This document shows positions 10,872-25,400 of a DNA stretch of 64,000 bases, in pieces (positions within the stretch are counted from its first letter, which is position 1; every line of letters begins with the position of its first letter). Under the pieces are notes generated by a model. The model made no database searches and had not been told where the DNA came from. It saw only the letters and a program-made list of their open reading frames with translations. Origin of the DNA: Cladopsammia gracilis. Lineage: Eukaryota > Cnidaria > Anthozoa > Scleractinia > Dendrophylliidae. The translations under genes were made by a program, and so were the position numbers. The stretch is from assembly GCA_022457155.1 (NCBI GenBank), contig JAJGOT010000205.1, forward strand, positions 579,001 to 643,000, given 5' to 3'.

Positions 10872-10896
10872 AGAGCATCGCACCGGTATCGCGAGG
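10851..10896 (+). mobile_element. tRNA-derived SINE, copy D (3' truncated)
   Basis: Only the first ~45 bases of the tRNA-like head remain (TGGCTTCATAGCTCAGTTGG through TATCGCGAGG). Non-repeat DNA follows. Confidence 0.7.
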
Positions 10897-13280
10897 TGGC
10901 TTTGACAACGGCATCTTTGCGTTTTAAATTCTTTTAAGAGTCTTACAAGTCTGTCTTGTAAGAGCAATTAAAGTCTACCCACTCTTCTGTAGAGAGGTTG
11001 GTAAATTTAGTGTTCTAAGTATCGTGGCGACATCTTCAAACAAAAAGTCCAAAGAAGCGAACTGCATGGCCCTCCGGGATTCCATTTCGATTTCCGAATG
11101 TTGAACGTTTCACTGAAAGCTGAAAGTTGAAGTTTTTGTTGCCTTTTAAAATAGTTTGACGGACAATTCGTTGGTTTATTTATCTATAAGAACAATATTA
11201 AAAACCTTTCTGAGAACAGATATATATTTTTTCCATCGGAAAATGAGCTGATTTGCACTAATTTGCACAGCTGGACAACTTCCGAGCGGCACTGGAAAGA
11301 GTGGAAAATTGCCTTATCGAAATCGTTGCGCTGATAGTGATTCGTTCATAATATTACTGACCCTATTAACAGCGTCAGTCGATATCGCGCTCGATAGATT
11401 ATAAAAAATGAACGAGAGAATTCTATCCGGCCATTATTTTTTGCCCGCACAACTACGCAGTGAAAAGCTGATAACTTCAGTAAAGAACAGCTCTAAATTG
11501 CTTCAAAATTACCCCAAAACAGGTAGGATTACAACCCCATTTATTTCATTCACGCGACAAGAACATAGGTAACTTTCTATAGTTAGAAGTGTACTGAAAT
11601 ATATCTGACGATCAACCTGTACCTTCAAATGTATGAGGGCACGATGCAACACTTTATGTATCCTTTTATTTGCAAGGCGGACAAAAATCTCAGGACCCCG
11701 AAAAGCCTGCCAGCAGACTCTTAGTTGGGTTTCGTTTGGGTTTTTTGCCAGATCAGCTCTCTTTCTCCATTTGGTGTCATTCAATGCGAAAAACGTATCG
11801 TAGCTAGAAAGTATTGCATGCCTAACTTTGTGCGTAAGAAAAGTACGCTTAGCTTGCACCCTAGAAATTTGTCATTTCTAGAGTTAATTATACCTTCACT
11901 ACTGATGTATAAACGTGGTTCTAACTTTTGCATCTGCGGATTAAATCCTTCCTAATCCAACTGCATGTGACCATTGAAATAAAAGCTCTTCAGCATGGTG
12001 CTACCTGTTTGTCAGTATTTGACAAGTGATTCATTCACAACAAAAATAATTTATTACCGCTTGACGACTTTACAGGACATAGATCATAGAATAAGAATCA
12101 AAGCTGGTGTCACTGAAATGGGCCAACATGGTTTTCTCTAGCGACGCAAGCACAAACTTAAGCATAAGCGGAAGCACCGCATAGACTTCAAACAAGCACA
12201 AAGAGCTTTGATCTTCAGTTTCCTGGTTCAACTGGCGGTTAATTAGCATTTGTAAGGAATCTTGCGCTTGCCGCCGGGCTTGATTACGTCATCACTGATA
12301 ACGAGGCAACTCTTGTAATAAATCAACCAAGTTTAATTTCCCTTCACTGTGCGAAATAAAAAAAAAAAACACTTCCATAATCCTCTCTAGTAAAAATAAA
12401 TAAGTTGTCGGTTTGTTTATATTCCGAAATGAAGCTGTATACGCAGTTTCCTAGCTGTGAACACGAAGTTAAGAGAATTCCAATTAGAACTTGCTTGTCG
12501 GCATCAAGAGATTAATTAGTTTTGGTGGTTGTTATCGTAATTAAAGGCATGTGAAAGATTAGAGGCTCGACTTTTGAGTATGAGCCCAGTTTCTAAGATA
12601 AAATAACAATAAAAATTAGAATAAATATGAAAGTCTCTCTAGGGAACTGCTAAAAGATTTTTCAAAACTGTTTTGTGGGAGCAAATCAACTTTGTTGATC
12701 TACAAACAAAACCAAGGGTTTTCCTGGCTTTCTTTTCTCTTTATGAACGTCTTTATTTCCATAAAATTCTTACCACTCAATGGATTTTCCAAGACATTAA
12801 ACTTTTCTTGGTGAAAACGAGCTTGGAAAAGAAAAAATGTTGGAACAGATTATTCCATTCAATTTCATGCGAAATTCACTTTATTTTATTTCCTTCCATC
12901 AAGCAAAATAACAATATTGTACAAATTGCTTTTTTCTCAGCCAATTAAGTCACAAAACATAACCGGTGGGGAAAATAAATAAGTTAAATAGTTTAAACAA
13001 CCAAGGCTGTAAGAAAAACCTTATTACTCTGATAAATCAATTTAATTCCTTTCATTTAATATTTCTAAGTCGTAAATTGCTAATTAAACCCAAATTTCGA
13101 CTTCAATGAAGCTTTCGTTTCATTGGACCGTTTCTTGCCAGCTTTGCTAAGTAGATTATACCCTGACATCTTCACGTATTAAATTCTGTCGGTATTAATG
13201 AATTTCCGTCTGTGAGTTTTTGTATTTTGACTAATCAATGTAATAAGTCGACTATTCTTTTCACCTTTTTACAATTGCAG
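10897..13280. other. Gene-free DNA upstream of the PKD1-like gene
   Basis: No coding region or RNA gene is supported. The longest open frames (11509-11859 minus, 12673-12948 plus) show no family motif. If the exon guess at 7600-8145 is right, this is intron. Confidence 0.5.
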
Positions 13281-13471
13281 ATAATTAAGTGGCAGCAAAA
13301 CTGCAGTCCGTTCAGTTGGGAGTTCACCGAAGAGTGCGAGAAGTGATATTTCGCGTTGACCTAAAAAAAAACAGTCTTGAGATTTCCCCGATAACACGTC
13401 CAGAAGACAAAGGACTAAAGATGTGGATTCGTTTGTATTATGTACTGACAATATGTCAAGTTTTGTCTCAG
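13281..13471 (+). CDS. PKD1-like: PKD1-like exon 1: 5' UTR end and signal peptide
   Basis: The acceptor ACAATTGCAG precedes 13281. An in-frame stop (TAA 13286-13288) makes ATG 13421 the first usable start. The coding part (13421-13471) reads MWIRLYYVLTICQVLSQ, a short hydrophobic signal-peptide-like segment, and ends at a strong donor, CAG|GTGAGT. It ends in phase 0, whereas the WSC exon needs one preceding base, so the two cannot be joined directly. Confidence 0.55.
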
Positions 13472-16400
13472 GTGAGTCAGGTTATATCCTTGGAGTTAGT
13501 AAAATATGTTATTCTATTCGCGGCTATATGTTATTCTATTCGCGGCTTATACTATCCAATTCTCAGTGTATTAATCGTCACATTTTTAAAGAACAAAAGC
13601 TTTGTATGTTTGTTTTAGGAAACTGCAAAAATAAGTATTTTAATGATAATTTTACGGTTTGGGTTTAATTATTTTCTAATTCTTTTCTTTGAATTTTTGG
13701 TAATTTTCTTAAAGTCGGCGTCTGAAAATGCTCATTTCGCCACGAGCAAGAGTCGATAAACAGTTGAGTAAAACAACCTGACTGTTAGCAGTCCCTGTAT
13801 TGCTACTGAGTTTGTAATCAATCTCAATTGACAACTTCAGTGCTCGACTTGTCAGAAAATGGATAAGATCAGGCTAATCTTACACCCGCTTTGGTTTATT
13901 TATATCTTGGTTGGTTTGTTAAAGTAGGGATAAAGTCATTGACGACGTTCATGTGGGGAGTTGCACTTAACGAACCGGTTACTGAATAAGGTTTTCAGTT
14001 ATCATGCAAGAACTTTGTCATTTGATAGTTGTAGGAGCAAAACATTTTTCTTTTTGTAAAATAGAATTTTAAATTTTTAGCAAGGCGCACTGCACGCTTT
14101 CAGCAACTAACAGTTATATTTGGAGCTGTGACCCTTGAAGTTAATCTCATCTTACGTGGTTTTAATATATAAATTTGACTGAATCGTGCGATGACGTTTC
14201 TCGATTTTCTTCTGGTTAAAAAGGCTGTTAAGTTCAGTCAGTTAAAAAGGATCTCCGTAAATCCTAAATTCCAAAAAATCTAAAATCGAATAGCGAGTCC
14301 ATCGGTTTTAATAAAAATTTAATTTTGCATTTGCCAAAAATGACAAGAAATGACTAAAATGCTTGTTCTAACCCCAAATACAGCTAAATGCTCGTTTAAT
14401 TAAACATATTTCTTTCATTATGAGAGGGTGTAGCCCCTAGAACAACAGGCATAACAAGTTTGCAATGTACTTACTGTGAATATACTTTTCTAAGTCAGCT
14501 TTGCCACAAGGTGTCAGAAAAGTTTCAGTTTTTCTAGGTGTGAATTAATTTAGATCAAAAAAGGATGTTTATAAATATGTTCGTATTTGGTATTTGTAAA
14601 GGAAAGCTGCACTGGGTTAAAAATAATTACATTTTGTTAAAATAATTAAACTTGAAATTAGAAAAACAAAACAGCCTAATGATAAATGTTTGCCGTACGT
14701 AACTTCGTTTATAAAGTGTAATATATTTTGCAAGGCAAAAATCAACACGCAAATTGATATAAATAAATTTAACGCACATCGTATTTTCATTTTCTTTTTG
14801 CCTGTAAACTATCTGATGAAATATTTTTCACGAATTATGTTAAATTATTTTTACTTAATGTCTTTCAACCCCATCAGTATACTTCAATATTTTCAAAACT
14901 TCGAACAATGAATTGGTGTTCAGTGACGTTTGCTTGGATTTTCGATGTACAATGTATTTGTTACTGTCTGTCCGCTATGACAGCTCTTGCATTATATATT
15001 TATTTATATATTTCTGGGTTTACCAGATTTTCTGTAGTAATCTTCAATTTTCAACTCATTTACAATTCTGGGCGCTGATGTTGCAGCGGTTTTTAGTGTG
15101 TTACTGCATATGCACATTAGACACTTTCTTATGTACCTGAATCTGTTAGCGTTGAGGTTCAGAAGTCAGCCTTGACTAATTAATATTCGGTTCATCGTTA
15201 TCCACTTAGAAGCAGTTGATCCAGCTGTCCGTTTGCCGACCAAAATTCAAGTTTCATTTGTCGACAGCAGTTTCTCACCATGTTTCATTTAACTGACAAC
15301 AACTTAGCCTCTAATCACGTGATCGTCGTTGTGAAGCCGTTCAATCCATTCCATTGATATTTGACAGTATCGCGTATAAATATCTGACAATGGAAGTGCC
15401 CTTCTATCTCGTTATACTAAATATTCGTAGCATGTCAGTATCTTTTACTTCCCCATTCCGTACTGCCAATAGACACATGTACCCAATCGCGTACCTATTT
15501 TTAATGGAATTTTGCACTTGTTATCCAAAACCCCGGGTTCGACTCTGGTATGAGCGCCCTTTTCCAGTCTTTTTCTTTTATCGAAATCATCTTTTTCTTT
15601 TTGGCTTCAGATACCTGCATTGTCTTCAACCAAGACCATTCATTTACCGCCGGCATCACCAGGTATATTATCATCTTTATGGAAAATCTGCCTATATAAT
15701 TAGAATTAAATTTTGAAGGGTGACCTACAGCAGTCATATGGCTGAGTGGAACGCAAAACAGACCTATTAGTGAACACATTTCTTGTCAAAATATGTTTTG
15801 TTTACAACATTTATTTCTTTTTGGAGAACTGAGGAAAAGGTTCCAGTAAGACTTTATTGTAGCCTCGGGGACGGGGTTAGCTCTCGATTTACTTTTGGTA
15901 GCTCAAGGGAGGGCGCTTATTAGAGAAGCGGCGCTAATTTCTTTTTTTGACAAAAGCAATAACAGAAAATGTATGGTTCGCAGAGTCAAAACAACAACAA
16001 CGATGGTTCGAATAGTCAGAATATAATTCACTAGTATATCTCAACTGAGTCCTCAAAGAGATCTTACATTTGAAGGAGTGTGCGCTCACATGGAAATAAC
16101 TGTCGAGACAAGACTAAGGTTGCTAAAAACAACACTATAGGAAAAGGGGGCGCTTGTCAACCAAACGACACTCAAGAAGCGTATCGCTTCTAGAGAGGGG
16201 GCACTTATTGGAAGGAGGGCGCTAAATCGAATCATTACTACAAAGGTCGATAGCCGATGTGAATGTGATCGGTTTCTGATCATGTTTTTTGAGTGCCTAC
16301 ATGCCTAGCGTGTTGCGTGTGGGATTGTGTTTAAACTAAATTCTAACCAGCAGTGAGTGATTCAATGTTTCTTTCAGCTTAATTTCATGATTTCGTATTT

Positions 16401-19400
16401 CAGTGCAGGTGTGCTTTTCTGTGTAAGAATAAGTTGGCCATTTGCTTCTTGTTCTGCCTTTTACTGAAATGTTTTGTTTGATGTACAACGACTCTATGAT
16501 CTATAAGAGACTAATTAAGCAATACATTTTTCTTTCTGTTAGATGATTTGTATTTGGGTTGCTATGGAGAACAGAATTATGATTCAAGATTTTACCAGGC
16601 ACGCCAAAGTATAATGTCCCCGTATAAGTGTATTCAAGCCTGTGCGGAAGAGAGGTTTCCGCTGGCTGCAGTGTTGAACGACACAGTATGCTACTGTGCA
16701 AACGATAGCGTTACTACCCTGGTCAAGGATAATCCTTGCGGCTCTTCTGATGGGGTGACAACTTTCCACATTTACAACACCAGCTGTTTTTTTATGGAGA
16801 TTGTTGAACTTTACCAGGAATTGACATTTACGATGTTTCAATCCAAGATAACGTCACCGCTATCCTCCAGTGCACCTGTTACGCTTGTCACGCCAACAAG
16901 CGTGGTGGCGTTGAATTTGTCAAAACCTATTCTGTATTCGGTGAATTTTGACGATGGAAGAGGTAACAAAACTTTGCAAGGTCACTTTGTGTTAACGCAC
17001 CGATTTGTCACTACTGGTGAGTTCAACGTCACTTTAGCTGCGTCCCGACACAACTCGACCACCTTTATATCAACCCGGACGATTCGGGTTATTTCTCGTC
17101 TTCAATTAACAGGCATGGAGTGTCCCGCTGTAGCACCATGGAGGCCAAGCGTGTGTACTTTGTTTGAACTAAGTGGCAGTGACGTCACAGCATCGGTGAT
17201 AATGAACAACACTGAAAAAAATGTATCCCTCTCAGTTCCAGGTATGTCTCTTCACTGGTCTCCATTCATTTGTCATTATAGCAACTGGAAGGATAGCCTG
17301 CTTACAGACGTCTCCTATTTGCTTGCGTTTTCACGTGAAGCAAAGGAAACTGAAGAGAGGTCTGCACGCAGGCTACTAGAAGAATTTACCTGTAAGACTT
17401 GAGGATTTCTTTTATTAGCTTGGCAGAAACGACTGGAGTATTGCTGCTGAAATTGCTTTATTATTTCATTAGTCTCTTTTTTTCGGACACTTTTAATAAT
17501 TAGGGCTTTTCACGATAACATTGTTCTGCTATCATAACAATAATACTAATATTTCATTGCTAATAATAACTTTCTAGAAATAATGGTTGCCTCTCGCTCA
17601 GGGCTAAAATTTTCAAGATTGCCATCACAAGCTAGCAGATTAGTTGAAAATGGGCATGGTGTAATAAATAACTGTGCAAAATTTCATTATAACTGCTTTT
17701 TCGATGGAATCAACTTAACTAAATGCATCGTAGTCAAGAAGCTGCGTCGTGTACAGACATCATTGCATTGTCGATATCGATGAGTACTCGCGCAAAAGAA
17801 AATAATCCAAGAGAACACATCCCCCATACATAGGCCTCTTCCAATGAAAACTATTTTAAATCTATTTTTAGTTCAGTGTCATACTGCGTGTTATTTTAAG
17901 GCTGATACCTGATTGGTCGGTTTGAATGACGTCATGTAATTTTTGAGTTGGCGGGTTTGTTGCTTTTCACAGCCTCTCGCACAACACGCGATTATGAGAT
18001 AACGAGAGCTATAAAATATATGATATATGATCTCTGTAGAATAGAGACCCTGTGGTCATGGGAGCAAGAACTCAAATAACCTTAACAGCATGGCACAAGC
18101 TAGAGTCAAGCTAATATTAGATTGAAAATGATTATCATGGGGCACGGGGTTTTGTTCTCTTAGATCATTTTCTCTTGACTTTGCGTTGAGCGTGGAATCA
18201 ACTTCACGCCACCGCGCTGAAACAATGAGGGAGGCCTGAGGACGAGGCAGGTACATGCCCTGACATGCCCTAACATGCCCTGGCATGCTCTAACATGCCC
18301 TGATATGCCCTGACATACCCTGACATGCCCTGACAAATTAGGAATTCATGGATAATAAAACCGACGATTTGTGTTTTATTTTTAGACGTGCCACGAATAA
18401 TACTGGGGAAGGAGGGATTCACAATGATCAACCAATCAGATTCCAAGGATGCCCAAGCTGGGACATACGTGCTTCCATCCTTGGAGTTCTCAACAGAAAC
18501 TTCACTGGAGGCCTGGGAACTATATGCTGAGTATCCTGGCCGCATTCAGCTACAGGTGAGACAATTATCTGGTGTTCTCCATGAACATTTTTTCTTGTAA
18601 TTTCAAAATCAAAACTTAATTGTTTCATTTACGTCAAGCGACTCTATTTCTTAGGAGCTCCGTTGTTGGCCTTGTCCAGCTATACATATTACAGTCCTTA
18701 GTTTACTATGCTGGATTTGTTCATCAATTTTCATTTAGAGAATAAGGGCAAGCCACAGAAATAAAGTTTCTATCCACCGCAAAAAACATTAACCGTGTTT
18801 CCTGTATTTCTTGTTGTACCGGGTTTGAAACACTAAAACAACTACTAACTTACACGTATTCTTATAACAAACTATATATATACGCACGGTTACTATTCCA
18901 AAAAATATCGTCAATTATTTTCATTCGTTTTGACGTTTAGTTAATGCAATAAGTGTGGTTTCAGAAGTAATAAATAGTTTGTTTTACAGTATGTACATCT
19001 TTGTTTCTTTGCATTAACAGATTAACAGGGCAGATTGGAACTCAACAGGCTGCGCAATGACCTGCCATCCGCAATCCAACTGTGGAGACTGCGTTGCACC
19101 CAGTCACCATTGCGATCAGGTGTGCATCAGTGTATCGTACTGCCAACAGCCATTACCCATCAGCTCATGCGCACATAGGCTCGGCAATTATTTCAAAGTG
19201 TATACCATAGATGTCAACCTTACCATGGGGTATAACTTGATCGTTTTACCGGAAGAAGAAAGGTTTATTGCACATGCAGGGGACATTGTGGGATTTCAGA
19301 GGAACACTTCCGGTGCTGTGCTCCAGAGAATTACCGCTGGACAGACTCCAGGAGTTTACTATATCCCGGCGCACAATGCTTCTACCCTGAGTCTGCATCT

Positions 19401-22400
19401 TGAGAGCATGGTTGCTCTTAATGTCTCTTTTCATGTGAAGTTGCACGGATCGGTTAGAGTAAAGACTAAGCTAACTGTTTCGTGTTTACAAGAGGTTGGA
19501 ATTTACCCTATAATGGTGACGTTAAGCAATGCTATTCTCGCACACAACAACAGCAAAGCACTTGCATTGCAATCCGTCATTGCAGTACAAAACGAAATCA
19601 CGGAAATAACACTCACTGACAAAATACAGTATATCGTGGTGAATACAACAAAAAATTTAACAGCGAGTGTTTTACACGGAACAAATGTTACCTGTGCATG
19701 GAACATTCCTAATGCCAGTTTCTCTGAACGACAGTCCCCTTACCTAGCAGAAAACAACAAGACAGAAGGAGCAGCTTGCCAGCTGAAGTTTCTTTTTCCT
19801 TACGTCGGTTTCGTTCATGTCTTCATAACAGCGTTTAACCTCGTTTCGAAGCGTGAAATGGTCATTCAGGCGTTCGTGCGCGAGGTCATCCGGGACCTTA
19901 AGGTCGAGATGTGCAACAGCTCGTTTGCTTACGACAACGCGCTCACGTGTTACAACTCAAGTGTTACGAGTGGAACCGATGTTGGGTGCACGTGGTATTT
20001 TGGGATAAACGACTACGTTGTTAAGAAAATCGCTAAGACCATCGTTCATGGACTGACTCCAGTTGGTAACAGGAACTTCACTTTGTATTGCTATAATCGT
20101 GTTCCTAAATATCAATCTGCCGTGTCTGCCCCTTTTTCAGTCCAGGTTATCGGCAATCCACTGTCTATCGACGCTCCCCTGATAGTCCCAGCTAATACAC
20201 CGGTGAAAATAACCTGTCAGATTAACTGGTCAGGAGGGTCGCCTGCCTCGTTTTTCGCACAGCAAGGTGTGTTTGGAAAGAAAGGAACTGACGTAATAGA
20301 AGCCCCAATTTTGACATTGCAAGCATATACAGTCAAAAACACCAGTGTGGGTTCTGTAACATTATATAAGAGCTTCAAACGTCCTTATCTTAAACACAAA
20401 ATTCTGTGCAAAGCTGACACCCATCCTGATTTGAACACGTTTCATCTGTTAAAGGCAATGTATTCCATTACGGGGATCAACGTTAATTCCTCATGTCCTA
20501 GAAGGATCGAGATAAGCACAGGCTGCAGATTTGAAGTCCAGATTGTTCGGGGAGATTCTCCAAACTTCAGCTGGACTGTTACCGAAGGAGGCACCCGTAT
20601 CACTGTGTACAACGGTAGAATAATGAATCATCGTTTTGCAAGCATAGGCGTGGCAAACGTTACTGTGAATGTTAGTAATGATGTATCCTCAAGTTTAAAA
20701 ACGGTTCCCTTTGTCGTTGTTTCACTCTCCACTTGCCCTGCCACCTATAACTTCATCGTTGGATTTTCAATCCTCTCAGCCACTCACCTTCGTTACACCT
20801 TCACCTTCTAGCTACAGCGTTCATATTCCGTCCACTTTTACCAGTCAAACCAGATCTACCATTCCTACCAGTTCGTCTAAATATTCAAGCTCTACTATAA
20901 CTACTAGTATTTCACTCATTATTCCGTCTTTGAAAGATGTGGAACTTCATCATGCTGCGAGTGGGCTTGTTGGTCACGCAATCGCTTTTTCTGTCAGTCA
21001 TGTTGAAAGGCCAAACGTGTTTCGCTTTTTATGGAACTGGGTGGATAACTCACCGTTGGAGGAAGGAGGTCCAGACATGATGCACAGTTTTACTGCACCG
21101 GGTCAATATTTCATTTCTGTGAACATTTCTTCCGGAATCCATCACGTGATATTACGTGGTCACGTGACTGTTCAGTTCCTTGTCGCAGGTTTACTAATCA
21201 GGGACATGGCGGTTGGCTCGTCAAACATTTTAATCTTGGAATTTGAAATTTTACAAGGGAATAATGTGACTTATTCTGTGGATTACGGTGATGATTCTGG
21301 TAAGTAACGAATGTGTCTGTAGTTATATGGATAAGTGACGCAAAAACAAATTGCACTTCTTGGTGTACTTTTGTGACAATATTCGGAATCTTCGTGCTGT
21401 AAGAATCGGAAACCGTCTACTGTGGTGTAGTTTCGTGACATTTTGTGACAATCATGAATTCCAGCTTATTTTTGCTTGGACAATGAGAGTCGGAAAGTAT
21501 TTGCATGTATTTGGGTAATTTCGTGACAACCTTTGAAGCCCTTGTTAAGGGCTGGGAGGAATAGTATTGTTTTCCTTCTGCGTTTTTGGGCAGAATATTG
21601 AATACTAATGAACAGATCTCCTTTGAGCATCTTCTTTCATTTTCTTTTAGATATAAAAACGGGATTTTTGCCGACGTTACCTAAAGTAGTATCAGTGACA
21701 CACCAATACAGCGAGTCCGGTACATATACCTTGTCCATATCAGCCAATAGTGTTGTCGGTCCCAGTACCTCTTTGCATCCGAAGTCTGTTAATATCGTCA
21801 GCACGCCTTGCGTCATAAGCGAACTGCGCATGCTCGCAGCCGGAGAGAATAGCAGCCATTGTATAGAAATACAACAAGAGTATGAGTACTCGCTTTATTC
21901 TTTGCTGAAACTAAACTGCTCTGGTATTAAAGAAATTGAATATAAGTGGAAGGTTGAACAAATAATCAAAGACTCCGTATTTGAGGCTGTTTTGTTCCAC
22001 AACGAATTCCTTTCCTCTGACGTTCTGTTTCTCCCCGCTCAATCCTTGAGAGGTGGTATGTATAAATTCACTCTCTCAGTTACCGCGATACCTGTTGGGA
22101 TATCAAAAGCTGCAACTGGATTTCTGCGCGTGCGCATGCCAAGGCTGCTGGCCACCATCGACTGCGGGAGCGAACGGGTAATGCCTTGGAATCAAAACGT
22201 TGTTCTTAATGGGTCTGCGTCAGGTGATCCAAACGATATCGACGTCAGTGGCGCCAGCTCTTCTCTCTCCTTTGAATGGTTTTGTGATCCGAATGGTGAT
22301 GTTTCTTGTTTTAAAGGACAAGTTGATAACAAGCAGCCTGTGTTAACGTTTCCAGCAAAATTCCTTGATCTCAATACATCTTATGAATTCGTTCTTTCTG

Positions 22401-25400
22401 TAACTAAAGGACAGAGACAGGCCAAGGCAAGTCAGACCATTAAGTTGGTGGATGCAAGCTCTCCTCCTCTTTGCGTCAGGTTAGCAACATTTTGATATAA
22501 CAATAAGATAAATAAAAATGCTACTCTGGTTAAAACGTTTATTGTATAAAATATTTATTATTCGACATAGCGTTCCAGATCAGAGTGCAAATACGCATCA
22601 AAACGAGTGCAAATATGACACGTTATTACATTCTTCTGATCGCGCGTTTAATAGGAAAATCACTTCAAAAATTCATATGACTGTCATATAATAAACAATT
22701 TATTCAGCGAAACGTTGTGTAGTACAGTTGGAATTTTTTCTCGTCAGTTTATATTTTTCTTCCCTAAAGGCTCAAAAAATAAAAACTGACACAACTTTTC
22801 GCGGAATAACACCTATATACTCTATGTAAGATATTATGTTCGAAATTGATATATCAACTACTTGTTAACTGACTATTGGCTTGTAAGGCGACTGAATGAA
22901 ATATGTTACGAAAGACGCATATCCTTTAATTGTAAGTTTCTCTTTCTTATTACAGGTGCAAGGAAAACTGCGCTTACAAGTTGACAACTTCCAAAGAATT
23001 CGTTCTTTCTAGTGGAGGTTGCAATAACAGCAACAGCAAGGACACAAAAATCTGTCAGTGGGAACTGCACGGGACTCCATCTGAGGGAATCTCGAGACGG
23101 TCAGTGGACTCACAATTGATCAGCATTTCATATTCGAATCAGTTCAAGTTGGATCCCAGCAACTTAATTCCGAACCAAACATACACGATCTTCTTTAACA
23201 ACTTGGACAGCGGATTCTCGGCCCAGTACTCGATAACTACTGACATGCCACCGAGCGGTGGATCGTGTGTCTTGTCGTCTTCGGAAGGCGTCGTAATTGA
23301 AACACAATTTCGAATAAGCTGCACAGGGTGGATAGACGAAGATAGTCCCCTGTCGTACGAGTTTTTCTTAAGGCATCCCGTGTACGGACCCATGCTGCTG
23401 TTCTACGGCTGGATGCCTTTTGCCTCTGGATTATTTCTTCCACCCGGATTGGAGGAGAACAACTATAACTTGGAATTATTCGTGAAAATATCTGATGTTT
23501 TAGGATCGTACAGAACATTTCCTCTTCAAGTTAAGGTAAGCATACGGTATTGTCTTTACCCTAGGCAACAAAGGGCAGAGGGGTCGAATGAAATAACTTG
23601 CAGGCGCATAGGAGAGGGCGTATGTGGAGGCAGATGGGTGTAACTGATGACGGTGATTCATCATCATCTTCATTATTATCATCATCTTCATCATCTTCAT
23701 CATCTTCATCATCATCATCATCATCATCATCATCTTCTTAACTAAGCCTAAGTGGTGCATAGCGCCTCGGTGATTCTTCTCCACTCCTTCTGATTTATGG
23801 CCACAGCACGGGCTTTCTTCCTTCATCTGTTTCTTTGGATGAAGCAATCACCCCATCCGGTTTTTGGCTCATAAATGGCTTTCGCTCCCGGCTCATACAG
23901 CCTTCCTCTTGTGGAGAGGGTTGGCCCTCGCTGCTTCCTTCAGAAAGGTGGTAATACTCGCTGTAGTTTCGGTAATATATGATGTTTTACATAATCAGGT
24001 TGTTAACCTGAGACATAACCCCCTACCAGGGTGACCAGGAAACTATATTTTGTCTGTTATCTACCTATCAACCTTTCGGCTGGGCATGGCTGATCCTGTT
24101 TGGAATTCTGTATCATGGTTGTTAAACAGGACTCAGCAAGTGGTACTTGAAGGTTAATATAGTGAAAAATCAAATGTAAAATCAGGAGTCCCACAAGGGA
24201 CTCCTGATTTTGGGGGCCCCTTTGCTTCTTACTTTATATCAATGACATGGGTAGCAACATCTCATCCTATCTGAAACTTTTTGCTGATGACAGCCTTATG
24301 TATGGCCTTGTCCATAATGCAAATGATGCTCTTCATCTCTAATAAGATCTAGATAAACTTGTTACCTGGGCCCAGACGTGGCAAATAAATTTTCACCCCT
24401 CTAAATGCTATATCCTTCGAATTTACAGGATCAAAAACCCTATCATACATCATTACACTATGTTAGGCCAAACCCTCAAGACTGTTGACCATCACCCTTA
24501 CCTAGGTATTACCATCTCAGAAACACTTAAGGTGGCTCCCTATAGTTTTATAGCCGGGCGCGCGCTGATGACGCGAACGTTAGTAAATTTGCGCGCTCTC
24601 ACACGAAAAAGTAGATTTTTCCCAATTTTATGACGTCAAAAAGCCAGAAAAGGCAAAATTAAGAGCGGATTTTCTCGCGTTTCCTTCGGTGAATCTTTTT
24701 GAAACTTCGCATAGTTTGAGATAAAAACTCTATCTTTCATACATTCTTTTTAGGAAAAAAATCTGTCGGAGCAATTTAGTTTAATAGGTAAATATACGAA
24801 ATTGCGTGATATTACGAAAACCGTCTGAACGACCCCATGTTTTTATCGTTCCAAAACGTTGCCCGTGATCATTTCCACAATATATTAAAGTTTAAAAAAA
24901 ATTCACCGAAGGAAACTCCCGGGGGGGTACTCCCTATAATGGGCTATACGGGGATGCTCCGCCCGAAAGGGGTACCTTTTTGAGGCTCGAGGTATATGAA
25001 AGGGTAGGGATTTCACGAGTTGAAGTATATGAAAGGGTAGGGATTTCACGAAGAATAGGAAAGGGAAGCGAAGCCACGCCGTTGAAGCATAAAAACGGTA
25101 GGGAAAACTGCCATTTAAGTATTCAATAAAAATGGCCTTTCAAAATATAACAAACAGACGCACGTAAACGCTCTGAAAGGGGTACCATTTTCATTGAAAG
25201 GTATACGAAAGGGGTACCATTTTCAATGAAAGGTATATGAAAGGGGTACCTTTTCTGTCAAAATCGGTATATGAAAGGGTAAGGGTTTGGACCTCCGGGC
25301 GGAGCATCCCCGTACAAAACGTTGTTGAGTACCTCCCCCCCGGGAGGGAACTCTAAATATTAAAGAATTAAGGTCAATTTTTGCAAAATATTTGCCATTC

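Noticed and set aside
15354..15716. 120-codon ORF in intron 1
   Set aside because: Aromatic-rich AT-driven frame with no family motif, and not needed for the gene model.
18253..18335. CRISPR-like or regulatory tandem array
   Set aside because: Units are contiguous without spacers, and the genome is animal; it is a simple satellite.
23500..23847. 115-codon minus ORF with Met-rich run
   Set aside because: Antisense of exon 7 end and translation of the (ATC)n microsatellite.
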